Positions 1 through 7,412 of a stretch of DNA of 23,281 bases are shown piece by piece. Source of the DNA: Chitinophaga pinensis (lineage in GTDB: Bacteria; Bacteroidota; Bacteroidia; Flavobacteriales_D; Crocinitomicaceae); assembly GCA_945870115.1 (NCBI GenBank), contig CAMBRH010000011.1, positions 1 through 23,281 of the forward strand, in the 5' to 3' direction. The notes beneath the pieces are model-generated. The model was not told where the DNA came from and did not search any database. It saw only the letters and a list, made by a program, of their open reading frames with translations. Position 1 is the stretch's first letter. Every line of letters starts with the position of its first letter. The translations under genes and the position numbers were made by a program.

Positions 1-11
1 AAGAACAATTA

Positions 12-19
12 TACCTTTG
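12..19 (+). promoter_or_regulatory. Bacteroidetes-type -7 element of a small transcript
   Basis: TACCTTTG matches the known Bacteroidetes -7 consensus TAnnTTTG exactly. The -33 element would lie before the window starts, so it cannot be checked. A start site would fall near position 25. The transcript would then end at the terminator at 87-120. Confidence 0.5.
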
Positions 20-24
20 CAGTG

Positions 25-120
25 TTAATATCTAAGATTAGATAATAATCTTTTTCAGTGAATAGTGGTTAGGTTAGGTTAAGAGAGCGATATCAAATTT
101 ATTTGATGTCGCTTTTTTTT
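25..120 (+). ncRNA. putative small RNA of about 95 nt
   Basis: The stretch between the -7 element and the intrinsic terminator holds no plausible reading frame. It does show RNA-like order: a small hairpin at 35-51 (AGATTA pairing with TAATCT, 5-nt loop), then three exact copies of GGTTA at 67-81 predicted to be unpaired, then the terminator stem. A promoter, hairpin, G-rich repeat and terminator fit a free-standing regulatory RNA. It could instead be the end of an upstream gene's transcript, because the window starts here. I cannot match it to a named RNA family by eye. Confidence 0.4.
87..120 (+). terminator. intrinsic terminator
   Basis: GCGATATCAAAT at 87-98 pairs with ATTTGATGTCGC at 101-112 (one G-U pair, the innermost bases forming the loop), followed directly by eight T. 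This is a textbook rho-independent terminator. The 227 bases from 121 to 347 are AT-rich with no gene and no clear promoter that I can support. Confidence 0.85.
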
Positions 121-347
121 AATTAATAATTTCTCCTAGCAAAAGTATCTAAATTACTTTTCAACATCAATTTAATCTTGTTTTAATTTCTTTAAACACT
201 TGTAATTCAAAACGTTTTAATCTTCTCCATAACGATTATAAATCGAAGTTTAACATCTTATTCCATAATAGATCCTTTAATTGTTCATAAAATTGAAAAA
301 ATGGTACGGTTTTTATTCCTAATTTCAAACTTTTAAAAACGAAAAAT

Positions 348-1463
348 ATGAATAAATTTTCAAGTCAAAAAAGAATACATTTTATTTTATTAACTTCATT
401 TCTTAGTTTTAATTTTTGCTTAAATTCTCAAATTGAAATGCTTACACCAAAAGAATTGGCTTATAAAGATTCAATCACTAAATTAAATCAACAAAATGCG
501 AGTGTTGCCGCAAGTCAAACTTCTTACAACAGTGGAGTTGATTTTTTTGGTAAAAAAGATTACACAAGTGCTCTAAAGGAATTTCAACATTCGATAAATT
601 CAGATCCAAATTTCACTGCAGCTTATTACAATAAAGGCTTGACAGAAAATGAAATTGGAAAATTTCAAGACGCTTTGACAACTTTAAATACCTTAATCAC
701 AAAGGATCCAAGTTATTCAAAAGCATATTTTCAACGTGGAAGAGCATTACAAGGTTTGAATGATTTTTCAAAGGCTGAAAAAGACTACGAAAAGTCAATA
801 CAATTAGATTCAAAAAACGCAAAAGCATATTATAATTACGGAACATTGCGTTTTATGCAACAAGATTATAACGATGCAATAAAATATTTTACCAAAACAA
901 TTGAATTAGATCCTAACTCTGCATTTGCATATAATGACAGAGGAAGTTGTTATAAAATGTTAGGGAATTACCCAAAGGCAATTGCGGAATATGAAGAAGC
1001 ATTGAGAAAAAATCCAAATTTAGTTTTTGTTTTAAATAATGTTGGTACAACCAAAAAGAAAGCTAAAGATTACACGGGAGCTTTGGCTGCTTTTAACCGA
1101 GCAATAAGCATTGACGCAGGTTATTATTTGGCATTTAATAATCGAGGTGCAACACAATTAGAGCAAGGCCGATTGGATGATGCTGAAAAGGATTTCAAAA
1201 AAGCAATCGAGTTAAATGCGAAATATGCTCCAGCTTATTCTAATTTATCTGGAATTTATTTTAAGAAAAAGGATTATCAAAAGGCAAAAGATATGGCTGA
1301 TAAAGCGATTTCTTTAGATTCAAAATATGCTTCTGCCTATGTAAACAGAGGAAACGCAAATGAAATGCTACGCGACTTAAATGCAGCTTGCGAAGATTGG
1401 AATAAAGCCAAACAATTAGGGGCAGAATTAGGAAAAAAATATTATTCATCAAACTGTAACTAG
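348..1463 (+). CDS. secreted tetratricopeptide-repeat protein
   Basis: This 371-residue protein starts with an N-terminal signal sequence (hydrophobic about 10-27, cleavage probably after NSQ near residue 28). The rest is almost entirely tandem TPR units of 34 residues, from about residue 55 to 360. I count eight full copies and a ninth degenerate one, with the usual A-Y-N-G and A-F-A-L-P positions (for example KAIELN, AYNNRG). TPR arrays are helical scaffolds that bind other proteins. The signal peptide places this one in the periplasm or on the outer-membrane side. No enzymatic domain is attached, so the partner is unknown. The downstream OmpA-type gene also has a TPR-like N-terminus and could be in the same transcript across a 97-nt gap filled with octamer repeats. 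Confidence 0.85.
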   Translation: MNKFSSQKRIHFILLTSFLSFNFCLNSQIEMLTPKELAYKDSITKLNQQNASVAASQTSYNSGVDFFGKKDYTSALKEFQHSINSDPNFTAAYYNKGLTENEIGKFQDALTTLNTLITKDPSYSKAYFQRGRALQGLNDFSKAEKDYEKSIQLDSKNAKAYYNYGTLRFMQQDYNDAIKYFTKTIELDPNSAFAYNDRGSCYKMLGNYPKAIAEYEEALRKNPNLVFVLNNVGTTKKKAKDYTGALAAFNRAISIDAGYYLAFNNRGATQLEQGRLDDAEKDFKKAIELNAKYAPAYSNLSGIYFKKKDYQKAKDMADKAISLDSKYASAYVNRGNANEMLRDLNAACEDWNKAKQLGAELGKKYYSSNCN

Positions 1464-1465
1464 AT

Positions 1466-1558
1466 TCTAAGACGTCAAGACTTTAGGACAATAAGACTGT
1501 TTCATCTGAAATTCTTTTGTCCTAGTATCTTAATATCTTAAAATCCTAATATCTAAAA
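1466..1558. repeat. phased octamer repeats, both orientations (site A)
   Basis: Four contiguous octamers follow the stop codon at 1466-1497: TCTAAGAC, GTCAAGAC, TTTAGGAC, AATAAGAC. Five octamers in the complementary sense run up to the next start codon at 1519-1558: GTCCTAGT, ATCTTAAT, ATCTTAAA, ATCCTAAT, ATCTAAAA. The two blocks are imperfect inverted copies with a 21-nt spacer, so the gap could fold as a long, weak hairpin in RNA. The same 8-nt phasing recurs at 15279-15350, 17391-17438 and 18074-18113. Confidence 0.75.
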
Positions 1559-1560
1559 TA

Positions 1561-3627
1561 ATGAAAAAAACAATAAACACAATCATATTAAGTTTTATAA
1601 GCATACTTGCTTTTTCACAAAACATAGAATTTAAGTCCTCAAATTTCAAAGATTCTGATGCGCTAAAGCAAGCAAAAAGTTCTATTGATAAAGGAGATGA
1701 TTTTTGGAAAATCGGAAATGAAGCCGTTTTCAACGTACAAGATTATGGTTTGAATTTTAAAAAAGCATTGAAAGAATATTTACTTGCTAATAAATTTAAC
1801 CCAAACAATGGTGAATTAAATTTTAAAATTGGGGTTTGCTACATTCATTCAAACGATCCAAGTCAAGGAGTTGCATACATCAAAAAAGCAAAAACCTTAG
1901 ATCCAAAATGTAATCCATTTTTGAACTATTATTATGGTGTTGCTATGCAATTAGATGGTAAATTTACCGAAGCAAAGACAAGTTTTTTAGCCTTTGAAGA
2001 TGAATACAAAAAAGCAGATAATTTCTCAAAATTTATTGAAAAACGTAAAAAAGAATTAATTATTGCGGAAAAATCCATTGCAAGTCCAATCCGCGCTTGG
2101 ATTGATAATGTTTCAGAATTGAATACGGGGATGGACGACATGGCGCCATCAATTTCAACAGACGGTTCAGAATTAATCATGTCCTCAAATCGTTCTGGAT
2201 CGAAAGCAGCAAATGAAGTTGGTGAATATGATTTTGATATTTTTTCTTCGTCATTAACTGATGGCGTTTGGTCTTTCCCAAGAAGGTTAGATGGAAATAT
2301 CAATAGCACCGATGACGATGTTTCAAATACAATGAGTTATGATGCAACAAAAATGTTAATGCACAGAACTACTGCTGGTCAAAGTGATGTTTATGAATCT
2401 AAATTAGTCGGTTCTGATTGGTCTACACCTGTAAAATTACCACAGATAATTAATTCAGCTAAAACGAATGAAAAAAATGCGTGTTACAATGATGATGGTT
2501 ATAAAATTTATTTTACAAGAGACAATGATGATCGCTCAAGAGGAATGGAAATCATGTATTCAGGAATTCAGAGTAAAGTGAAACAAGATTTTATGGCAGC
2601 AACCATGGTGTCATCTTGTAACAGTGCTTTTAATGAAGGTTCAATTTACATGTCAATTGATGGTGAAACGATGTATATTGCTTCTGAAGGATGGGAATCA
2701 CTTGGTGGCTACGACATTTTTGTATCTAAAAAAGTGCAAGGACAGTGGACAACACCAGTAAATATGGGGTATCCTGTTAATACGCAGTATGATGACTTTT
2801 TCTTTTCACCTACAGCAAATGGAAAATATGCTTATATCGCTTCAAACAGAGCTGGTGGTTCTGGAGGTTATGATGTTTACAAAGTAACATTTTGGGGAGA
2901 AGAGAAAAAGCCAGTAATTGAAATTGAAGACTTTTTGTTAGCCTCAGTTGCAATGCCTGTAAAAGACAATCAATTGGAAAACACAGTAAGTGTAAACAAA
3001 AAATCACTTACCGTTTTTAAGGGAATCACAATTGATGCAATTTCGAGAAAACCTGTGGAAGCTTCAATCGAGATTACAGATAATTCAACAGGGAAAATTA
3101 TTGAAACTTTTTCAACAAATAGTGCAACAGGGAAATTCATTATTACTTTAAATTCTGGGAGAAATTATGGTATTGCAGTAAAAGCTTCAGGTTATTTATT
3201 TCATTCAGAAAATTTTGATATTTCTGCAGGAAGTGATGACAACTTAGTGAACAAAACAATTGAATTGAAAAACATCGCAATCGGAAGTAAAATTGCCTTG
3301 AGAAATATCTTTTTTGATTTAGGAAAAGCTACATTAAGAGTAGAATCAAATTCAGAATTAGATCGCTTAGTGAAATTAATGCAAGATGTTCCAACTTTAA
3401 AAATTGAAATTTCTGGTCACACAGATAATACTGGTTCTGCATTAATAAACGATGCACTTTCTCAGCAAAGAGCTGATGCGGTTGTGAATTATTTGAAATC
3501 TAAAGGAATAAATGCTTCCAGAATGACTGCAAAAGGTTACGGTTCAAATTTACCAATTGCAACAAATAATTCGGAAGACGGAAAACAACAAAACCGAAGA
3601 ACTGAATTTGAAATAAAGGGAAACTAA
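1561..3627 (+). CDS. TPR-PD40-OmpA family envelope protein
   Basis: The protein has 688 residues. The signal peptide is residues 1-20 (ends AFSQ). A TPR-like helical part covers about 45-150. A PD40/WD40-like beta-propeller covers about 185-450, with repeated strands ending in SSNRSG, SNRAGGSGGYDVY and ASEGWESLGGYDIF. A carboxypeptidase-regulatory-like beta domain covers about 505-570, and a C-terminal OmpA domain about 580-688. The OmpA part keeps GHTDNTG and NRRTEFEI, the segments that bind diaminopimelate in peptidoglycan. This order is that of PorE, a periplasmic anchor of the type IX secretion system, and of many Bacteroidetes paralogues. There is no lipobox, so it is probably soluble or bound through OmpA-peptidoglycan contact. 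The family assignment is firm; a T9SS role is only a possibility because no other por/gld gene is in the window. Confidence 0.85.
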   Translation: MKKTINTIILSFISILAFSQNIEFKSSNFKDSDALKQAKSSIDKGDDFWKIGNEAVFNVQDYGLNFKKALKEYLLANKFNPNNGELNFKIGVCYIHSNDPSQGVAYIKKAKTLDPKCNPFLNYYYGVAMQLDGKFTEAKTSFLAFEDEYKKADNFSKFIEKRKKELIIAEKSIASPIRAWIDNVSELNTGMDDMAPSISTDGSELIMSSNRSGSKAANEVGEYDFDIFSSSLTDGVWSFPRRLDGNINSTDDDVSNTMSYDATKMLMHRTTAGQSDVYESKLVGSDWSTPVKLPQIINSAKTNEKNACYNDDGYKIYFTRDNDDRSRGMEIMYSGIQSKVKQDFMAATMVSSCNSAFNEGSIYMSIDGETMYIASEGWESLGGYDIFVSKKVQGQWTTPVNMGYPVNTQYDDFFFSPTANGKYAYIASNRAGGSGGYDVYKVTFWGEEKKPVIEIEDFLLASVAMPVKDNQLENTVSVNKKSLTVFKGITIDAISRKPVEASIEITDNSTGKIIETFSTNSATGKFIITLNSGRNYGIAVKASGYLFHSENFDISAGSDDNLVNKTIELKNIAIGSKIALRNIFFDLGKATLRVESNSELDRLVKLMQDVPTLKIEISGHTDNTGSALINDALSQQRADAVVNYLKSKGINASRMTAKGYGSNLPIATNNSEDGKQQNRRTEFEIKGN

Positions 3628-3642
3628 TTTATATTTAAAGAT

Positions 3643-3670
3643 ATTAGACTTAAGACACGAGACTTAAGAC
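3643..3670. repeat. phased heptamer repeats (site B)
   Basis: Four contiguous heptamers lie just after the OmpA-family stop codon: ATTAGAC, TTAAGAC, ACGAGAC, TTAAGAC. The core is the TAAGAC seen in the octamer sites, in the same orientation downstream of a stop codon, but the period here is 7, not 8. Confidence 0.7.
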
Positions 3671-3683
3671 AAATTATTCTACT

Positions 3684-3720
3684 AAGCACGAAGATTCTAG
3701 ATTGAACTTCGTGCTTTTTT
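3684..3720 (+). terminator. intrinsic terminator after the OmpA-family gene
   Basis: AAGCACGAAG at 3684-3693 is perfectly complementary to CTTCGTGCTT at 3707-3716, and the T run continues to 3720. An inner TTC/GAA pairing extends the stem past one bulged base. The gap from 3721 to 3822 holds nothing else I can name. Confidence 0.85.
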
Positions 3721-3822
3721 ATTTTTAAGTTATACTGCTAGAGGTATTAAATTATGTAAAAGTAAACACAAAACATTTTTTTTGCTAAAATGATTACAAT
3801 TAAAAGTAAAAAATTGATTTTT

Positions 3823-3837
3823 GAGTTTGTGTGAATT
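3823..3837. repeat. direct repeat, left copy
   Basis: GAGTTTGTGTGAATT occurs identically here and at 4514-4528, with similar bases on the left side (GATTTTT against GATTTC). The two copies bracket the minus-strand lipoprotein gene and its truncated paralogue. The left copy overlaps the stop codon of the intact lipoprotein gene. Confidence 0.6.
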
Positions 3838-4279
3838 ATTCAACAAATTTTGAAATTTCGAAATTACCTGTGTAGTAACCATTTATCAAAGAGTTAACTC
3901 CAACTGTCTCAATTGTATTTTCAGTAAAATTTCCTTTAATGGTGTACTTTTTCAAATTTGCATCATAATTCCAATCACCTTCGACTTCATAATGCGAGCT
4001 AAAAACATGTAAAAAGCCACTGACCTCTTTGTCATAAATATTTAAATATGAATCGTCAAAAGAAATTAACCTACCATCTCCATCATTCACTTTTTCAACA
4101 ACTTGATAGTAGGATGTATCATTTTTTGTTGAATCATAATAACCTACTAAATTGATTGGAAGAGGATCATAATTTACCTTTAAATCATAAAATCCATTGG
4201 GCAATCCAATTGTTGGTGTTTTATCTTTTGTGCATGCAAATAAAAAACAAATACAAGTCGAAATTATTATTATTTTCAT
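3836..4279 (-). CDS. small lipoprotein of unknown function
   Basis: The 147-residue product has a lipoprotein signal with the lipobox LFAC at about residues 13-16 and charged residues (TKDKTP) after the cysteine, as expected for export and lipidation. The mature part is rich in beta-prone segments and aromatic residues (GFYDLKVNYDP, VSGFLHVF, GDWNYDANLKKYTIKGNF). This suggests a small beta-barrel or lipocalin-like fold, which is inference only. I do not recognise a named family. Just upstream on the same strand lies a 5'-truncated paralogue, only 2 nt before this ATG. Its own promoter is not evident, so transcription may come through the truncated copy. Confidence 0.7.
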   Translation of the reverse strand: MKIIIISTCICFLFACTKDKTPTIGLPNGFYDLKVNYDPLPINLVGYYDSTKNDTSYYQVVEKVNDGDGRLISFDDSYLNIYDKEVSGFLHVFSSHYEVEGDWNYDANLKKYTIKGNFTENTIETVGVNSLINGYYTGNFEISKFVE

Positions 4280-4281
4280 AA

Positions 4282-4509
4282 CTATTTCTTTTTCGTTAGT
4301 GTAAAAGTTCCGTATTGATAAATCGAAAGATTTCCTCCCATACCAAAAGTATATTCAGTAAAGGTTCCATTAATTAAATAGGCTTTCTTTTTGCTATCAA
4401 AGGTCCAACTTCCATTTAATTTCAAAGTGCTATTTAGACTAACTAAATATAAATTTCCACTTACTAATATTTGAAGAATTTTAGATTTTTCTTCAATAAA
4501 ATAAATAGA
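4282..4509 (-). pseudogene. 5'-truncated paralogue of the adjacent lipoprotein
   Basis: Read on the minus strand, this stretch is open for about 75 codons down to a TAG at 4284-4282. It encodes VSGNLYLV, LKLNGSWTFD, KKKAYLINGTFTEYTF and ends GTFTLTKKK. These align in order with VSGFLHVF, YEVEGDWNYD, LKKYTIKGNFTENTI and GNFEISKFVE of the neighbouring lipoprotein. The signal peptide and first half are missing, and no in-frame ATG precedes the homologous part. The break coincides with the right copy of the direct repeat (4514-4528). It looks like a tandem duplicate trimmed by a recombination event. Confidence 0.65.
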
Positions 4510-4513
4510 TTTC

Positions 4514-4528
4514 GAGTTTGTGTGAATT
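4514..4528. repeat. direct repeat, right copy
   Basis: This is the second identical copy of GAGTTTGTGTGAATT (first at 3823-3837). It lies at the broken 5' end of the truncated lipoprotein paralogue and in the upstream region of the SpoIIM-domain gene. Confidence 0.6.
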
Positions 4529-4581
4529 TTTATAATTATTTTAAAAATTTAATTATATTTACACCTAAGAAAAAATCCTAT

Positions 4582-6528
4582 TTGAAAGAAACCAAATTCA
4601 TAGAACAAAACAAGGAAAAGTGGCATCGCTTTGAGCAGCTTTCTGAAAGTCAATCAAAAGACCCAGAAGAGTTGAGTTCTTTGTATATGGATATTACCGA
4701 TGATTTGAGTTACGCCCAAACCTTCTACAACCGACGAACGGTGCGTGTTTACTTGAATCAATTGGCGCAACGTGTTTATACAAGTTTACACATTCAAAAA
4801 GGAGAATCATTCAAAAAAGTATTTACTGTTTGGAAAGTTTCCCTGCCGTTGGAAATTTACCGCGCTAGAAAAAATTTACTTTTTGCTTTTGTTGTTTTTG
4901 CAATTTGGGCGGCAATTGGAGCAATTTCAACACATTATGATCCAGATTTTACAGCAAATGTAATTGGGGCAGATTATGTTAAAATGACAGAAGAAAACAT
5001 CGCCAAAGGAAATCCTTTGAAAGTGTATGAAACGGACAGTAATTTGGGAATGTTTATTGACATTACTACGAATAATTTACGCGTGGCTTTTTATACCTTT
5101 ATTTTTGGAATATTTTTCACCATTGGATCGCATATTTTCTTGTTCCAAAATTCCATAATGATTGGAACATTTCAATATTATTTTGCTACAAAAGGACTTT
5201 TAATAACGTCTTTTTTAGGAATTTGGATTCACGGTGCTTTTGAAATTTCCGCTTTGGTTTTAGCCGCAGGAGCAGGAATCACGATGGGAAATGGTTGGCT
5301 GTTTCCCAAAAATTATTCGCGTTTACAATCATTGCAACTTTCAGCCAAAAGAGGATTAAAAATCATGCTTAGTTTGGTGCCGTTTATCATTCTTGCTGGA
5401 TTTTTAGAAAGTTATGTGACAGCCAATTACCTCGAACTAGCTGAGTGGACAAAATGGACCTTGATTCTACTTTCTTTTGCGATTATTTTATTTTATTACG
5501 TAATTTATCCAACAATTGTCGCTCGAAAATATCCAGAATTAGTGACAGAAGAAGAAACAGTAAATGTTTTTCCTAATTCAGGATTTAATCTGCAAAAAAT
5601 TAGAACAATTGGGCAAATTTTGTCAGATACTTTTCGTTTTTACAGACTGCATTTTAGTAAGTTTTTCAGAATAAATATATTTGTGGTTTTCCCCTTGATT
5701 TTGATTTTAACCTACTTTCAAAATTATTTACACAAAGATTTAATGGCCACAAATCATTATTTTGATTGGTCAAAACAATTAGAAATCATGATGGGTTTTG
5801 GTTATGAAACGAGCCAAGATACTTTAATTAATTTTTGTTGGGCATTTATTATTTCACTGCTTTTTATTGCAATATCTTATACGTTTTCGACGATAAATCA
5901 AGTATTTACTTGGAAGTCGTTTTTCGCTTTTTTTGTGAAACGAATTTTTTTAGTTTTTGTAGGAAATTTACTTTTATTTTATACGATTTCATACATTCCT
6001 TGGTATTGGTATTTTATTATGTTGTTCGCCCTGCCTTTGTTTTATTTGAATGGAACAGTTGCTGGAATTTTAAACGATACGAATGCAAATAAATTTAGTT
6101 TAGGCTGGAAATACAGTTTACGATCCTACGGTAATTCGCTTTTAACATTGATGATTTTCACGTCAATTTTCGCTTTATTTTTGCAACCAATTGCTTTTGT
6201 GGGAAGTATTCACGATGGAAATTTGTTGGAAGCTCCACCAATTAGAGATTTATTGGATATGTTGGCTGATTTTGTAAAAAGTACTTGCGACACATTTGGA
6301 TTTGACCGCTGGTTTTGGTCCAATTATGTGCGACAAATTGTTTACATTCTGTTCATTTTGTGCGTCTTACCTTTATGGATTATTTCAATGCACTTTTTGG
6401 CTTACAACGAACACGAAAAAGAAAGTGCTTCAGGCTTAAAAAATGAATTTAAAAAATTTGGTAAAAGAAGTAGGGTTAAGGAGAATGATGTTGATTATGA
6501 AGAAATTAATTCGGTTTTAAAAGTATGA
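4582..6528 (+). CDS. SpoIIM (DUF95)-domain membrane protein with C-terminal membrane extension
   Basis: The frame is open from 4471 but has no ATG in its first part. The family normally begins M-(K/R)-E-x-x-F-I-x-Q-N-K-E-K-W, which matches KETKFIEQNKEKW after a TTG codon at 4582, so I choose that start (648 residues). The N-terminal half is a SpoIIM domain: a soluble helical head, about five membrane helices, and the conserved GIWIHGAFEIS near the middle. Bacterial proteins of this family are usually about 320 residues. Here a second half of similar size adds more membrane helices (LILILTYFQNYL, FFAFFVKRIFLVF, PWYWYFIMLFALP) resembling DUF975/GDPD-type membrane domains. This is the first gene of the MoxR/DUF58 operon. 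It overlaps the next gene by 4 nt (ATGA). Function unknown; a membrane scaffold is inferred. Confidence 0.8.
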   Translation: MKETKFIEQNKEKWHRFEQLSESQSKDPEELSSLYMDITDDLSYAQTFYNRRTVRVYLNQLAQRVYTSLHIQKGESFKKVFTVWKVSLPLEIYRARKNLLFAFVVFAIWAAIGAISTHYDPDFTANVIGADYVKMTEENIAKGNPLKVYETDSNLGMFIDITTNNLRVAFYTFIFGIFFTIGSHIFLFQNSIMIGTFQYYFATKGLLITSFLGIWIHGAFEISALVLAAGAGITMGNGWLFPKNYSRLQSLQLSAKRGLKIMLSLVPFIILAGFLESYVTANYLELAEWTKWTLILLSFAIILFYYVIYPTIVARKYPELVTEEETVNVFPNSGFNLQKIRTIGQILSDTFRFYRLHFSKFFRINIFVVFPLILILTYFQNYLHKDLMATNHYFDWSKQLEIMMGFGYETSQDTLINFCWAFIISLLFIAISYTFSTINQVFTWKSFFAFFVKRIFLVFVGNLLLFYTISYIPWYWYFIMLFALPLFYLNGTVAGILNDTNANKFSLGWKYSLRSYGNSLLTLMIFTSIFALFLQPIAFVGSIHDGNLLEAPPIRDLLDMLADFVKSTCDTFGFDRWFWSNYVRQIVYILFILCVLPLWIISMHFLAYNEHEKESASGLKNEFKKFGKRSRVKENDVDYEEINSVLKV

Positions 6529-7412
6529 AACATTTTGCACTTTTAACCTTTATTTTTCTAACCTTTGGAATATTTTCCCAAAAGGAAAGACCTACCTTGC
6601 AAAATTTTCAGAAAAATTATTCTTACCAAAAAAGCAAAACTTACAAAGGTCCAGAAAATACGTATAGTGATTCCCCTGCTGAAATGGGTGATGAAAGTGA
6701 ATCTTCCAGTTCCAGTTCTTCGTCTTCCTCAGGAAATAATTCCTCGAAAAACTATTCTTCGCAACAAATTCAAAAACAGCGTTCAGGAAAAAATGGATCA
6801 CAAAGTGGAAGCGGAGGTTCTGGAGGAAATGGAAGTGGAACAGGTGGAAACAAGCCTTTGGATCCGGAAATGGGAAAACCAAAACCAATAGAGTTTGACA
6901 CACCGGATTTAGAAACGCCTGATTTGGACTTACCCGATGTAGATCCGCCTTCAGTGTCAGGAACTTTTTGGAAAACACTTTTGATAATTATTTTGGCTAT
7001 TGCGGTGATTTTTGTTGTTTATTATATTGTTAAAAATCATAAGCCTAGAAATAAAAAGGTCATTTCAAAAATTACGCAAGACGATTGGAATCCGACATTA
7101 ATTTCAAAAACTGAGTTAGAATTGCGTTTGGAAGAGGCAATGAATCAAGGTGATTTTAGAGAATGTGTACGAATTTATTTCACCTTTATTTTAAAGGAAA
7201 TGATTCGCTTAAATCGCATTAAATGGAAAAAAGAATTGACAAATTACGATTATGTTTTACAAGCAAAATCGCAAAGCAATCCCGCTGATTTTGAAGAATC
7301 AGTAAGAATTTATGATTTAGTTTGGTACGGAGAATATGAAATTAACCGCGCTGAATACGATAAACTAGCTGTTCACTTGAATAAAAACTACAAAGATTTA
7401 GAAAATGCCTAA
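6525..7412 (+). CDS. DUF4129 domain-containing membrane protein
   Basis: The product has 295 residues. A signal peptide covers residues 1-19 (FGIFSQ). It is followed by a low-complexity Ser- and Gly-rich, probably disordered segment at about 50-115 and a PD-repeat acidic stretch (DTPDLETPDLDLPDVDPP). One transmembrane helix lies at about 147-169, then a cytoplasmic DUF4129 domain at about 190-285. The domain keeps the typical LEEAMNQGDFRECVRIYF and DLVWYGEYE segments. In Bacteroidetes DUF4129 proteins sit beside MoxR and DUF58 genes, as here. The 5' end overlaps the SpoIIM-domain gene by 4 nt and the 3' end overlaps the DUF4350 gene by 8 nt, indicating translational coupling. Confidence 0.85.
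   Translation: MKHFALLTFIFLTFGIFSQKERPTLQNFQKNYSYQKSKTYKGPENTYSDSPAEMGDESESSSSSSSSSSGNNSSKNYSSQQIQKQRSGKNGSQSGSGGSGGNGSGTGGNKPLDPEMGKPKPIEFDTPDLETPDLDLPDVDPPSVSGTFWKTLLIIILAIAVIFVVYYIVKNHKPRNKKVISKITQDDWNPTLISKTELELRLEEAMNQGDFRECVRIYFTFILKEMIRLNRIKWKKELTNYDYVLQAKSQSNPADFEESVRIYDLVWYGEYEINRAEYDKLAVHLNKNYKDLENA

Noticed and set aside
1932..2309. Long minus-strand frame inside the OmpA-family gene
   Set aside because: It lies wholly within a well-supported gene, shows no family features and has shadow composition.
4480..4561. Promoter for the SpoIIM-domain operon (TTTG at 4517, TATATTTA at 4554)
   Set aside because: The spacer is 33 nt, far above the usual 19 to 21, so the two elements cannot be a pair; the real promoter is unresolved.
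6565..6978. Frames on both strands overlapping the DUF4129 gene
   Set aside because: They exist only because of the low-complexity Ser/Gly linker and match no family.
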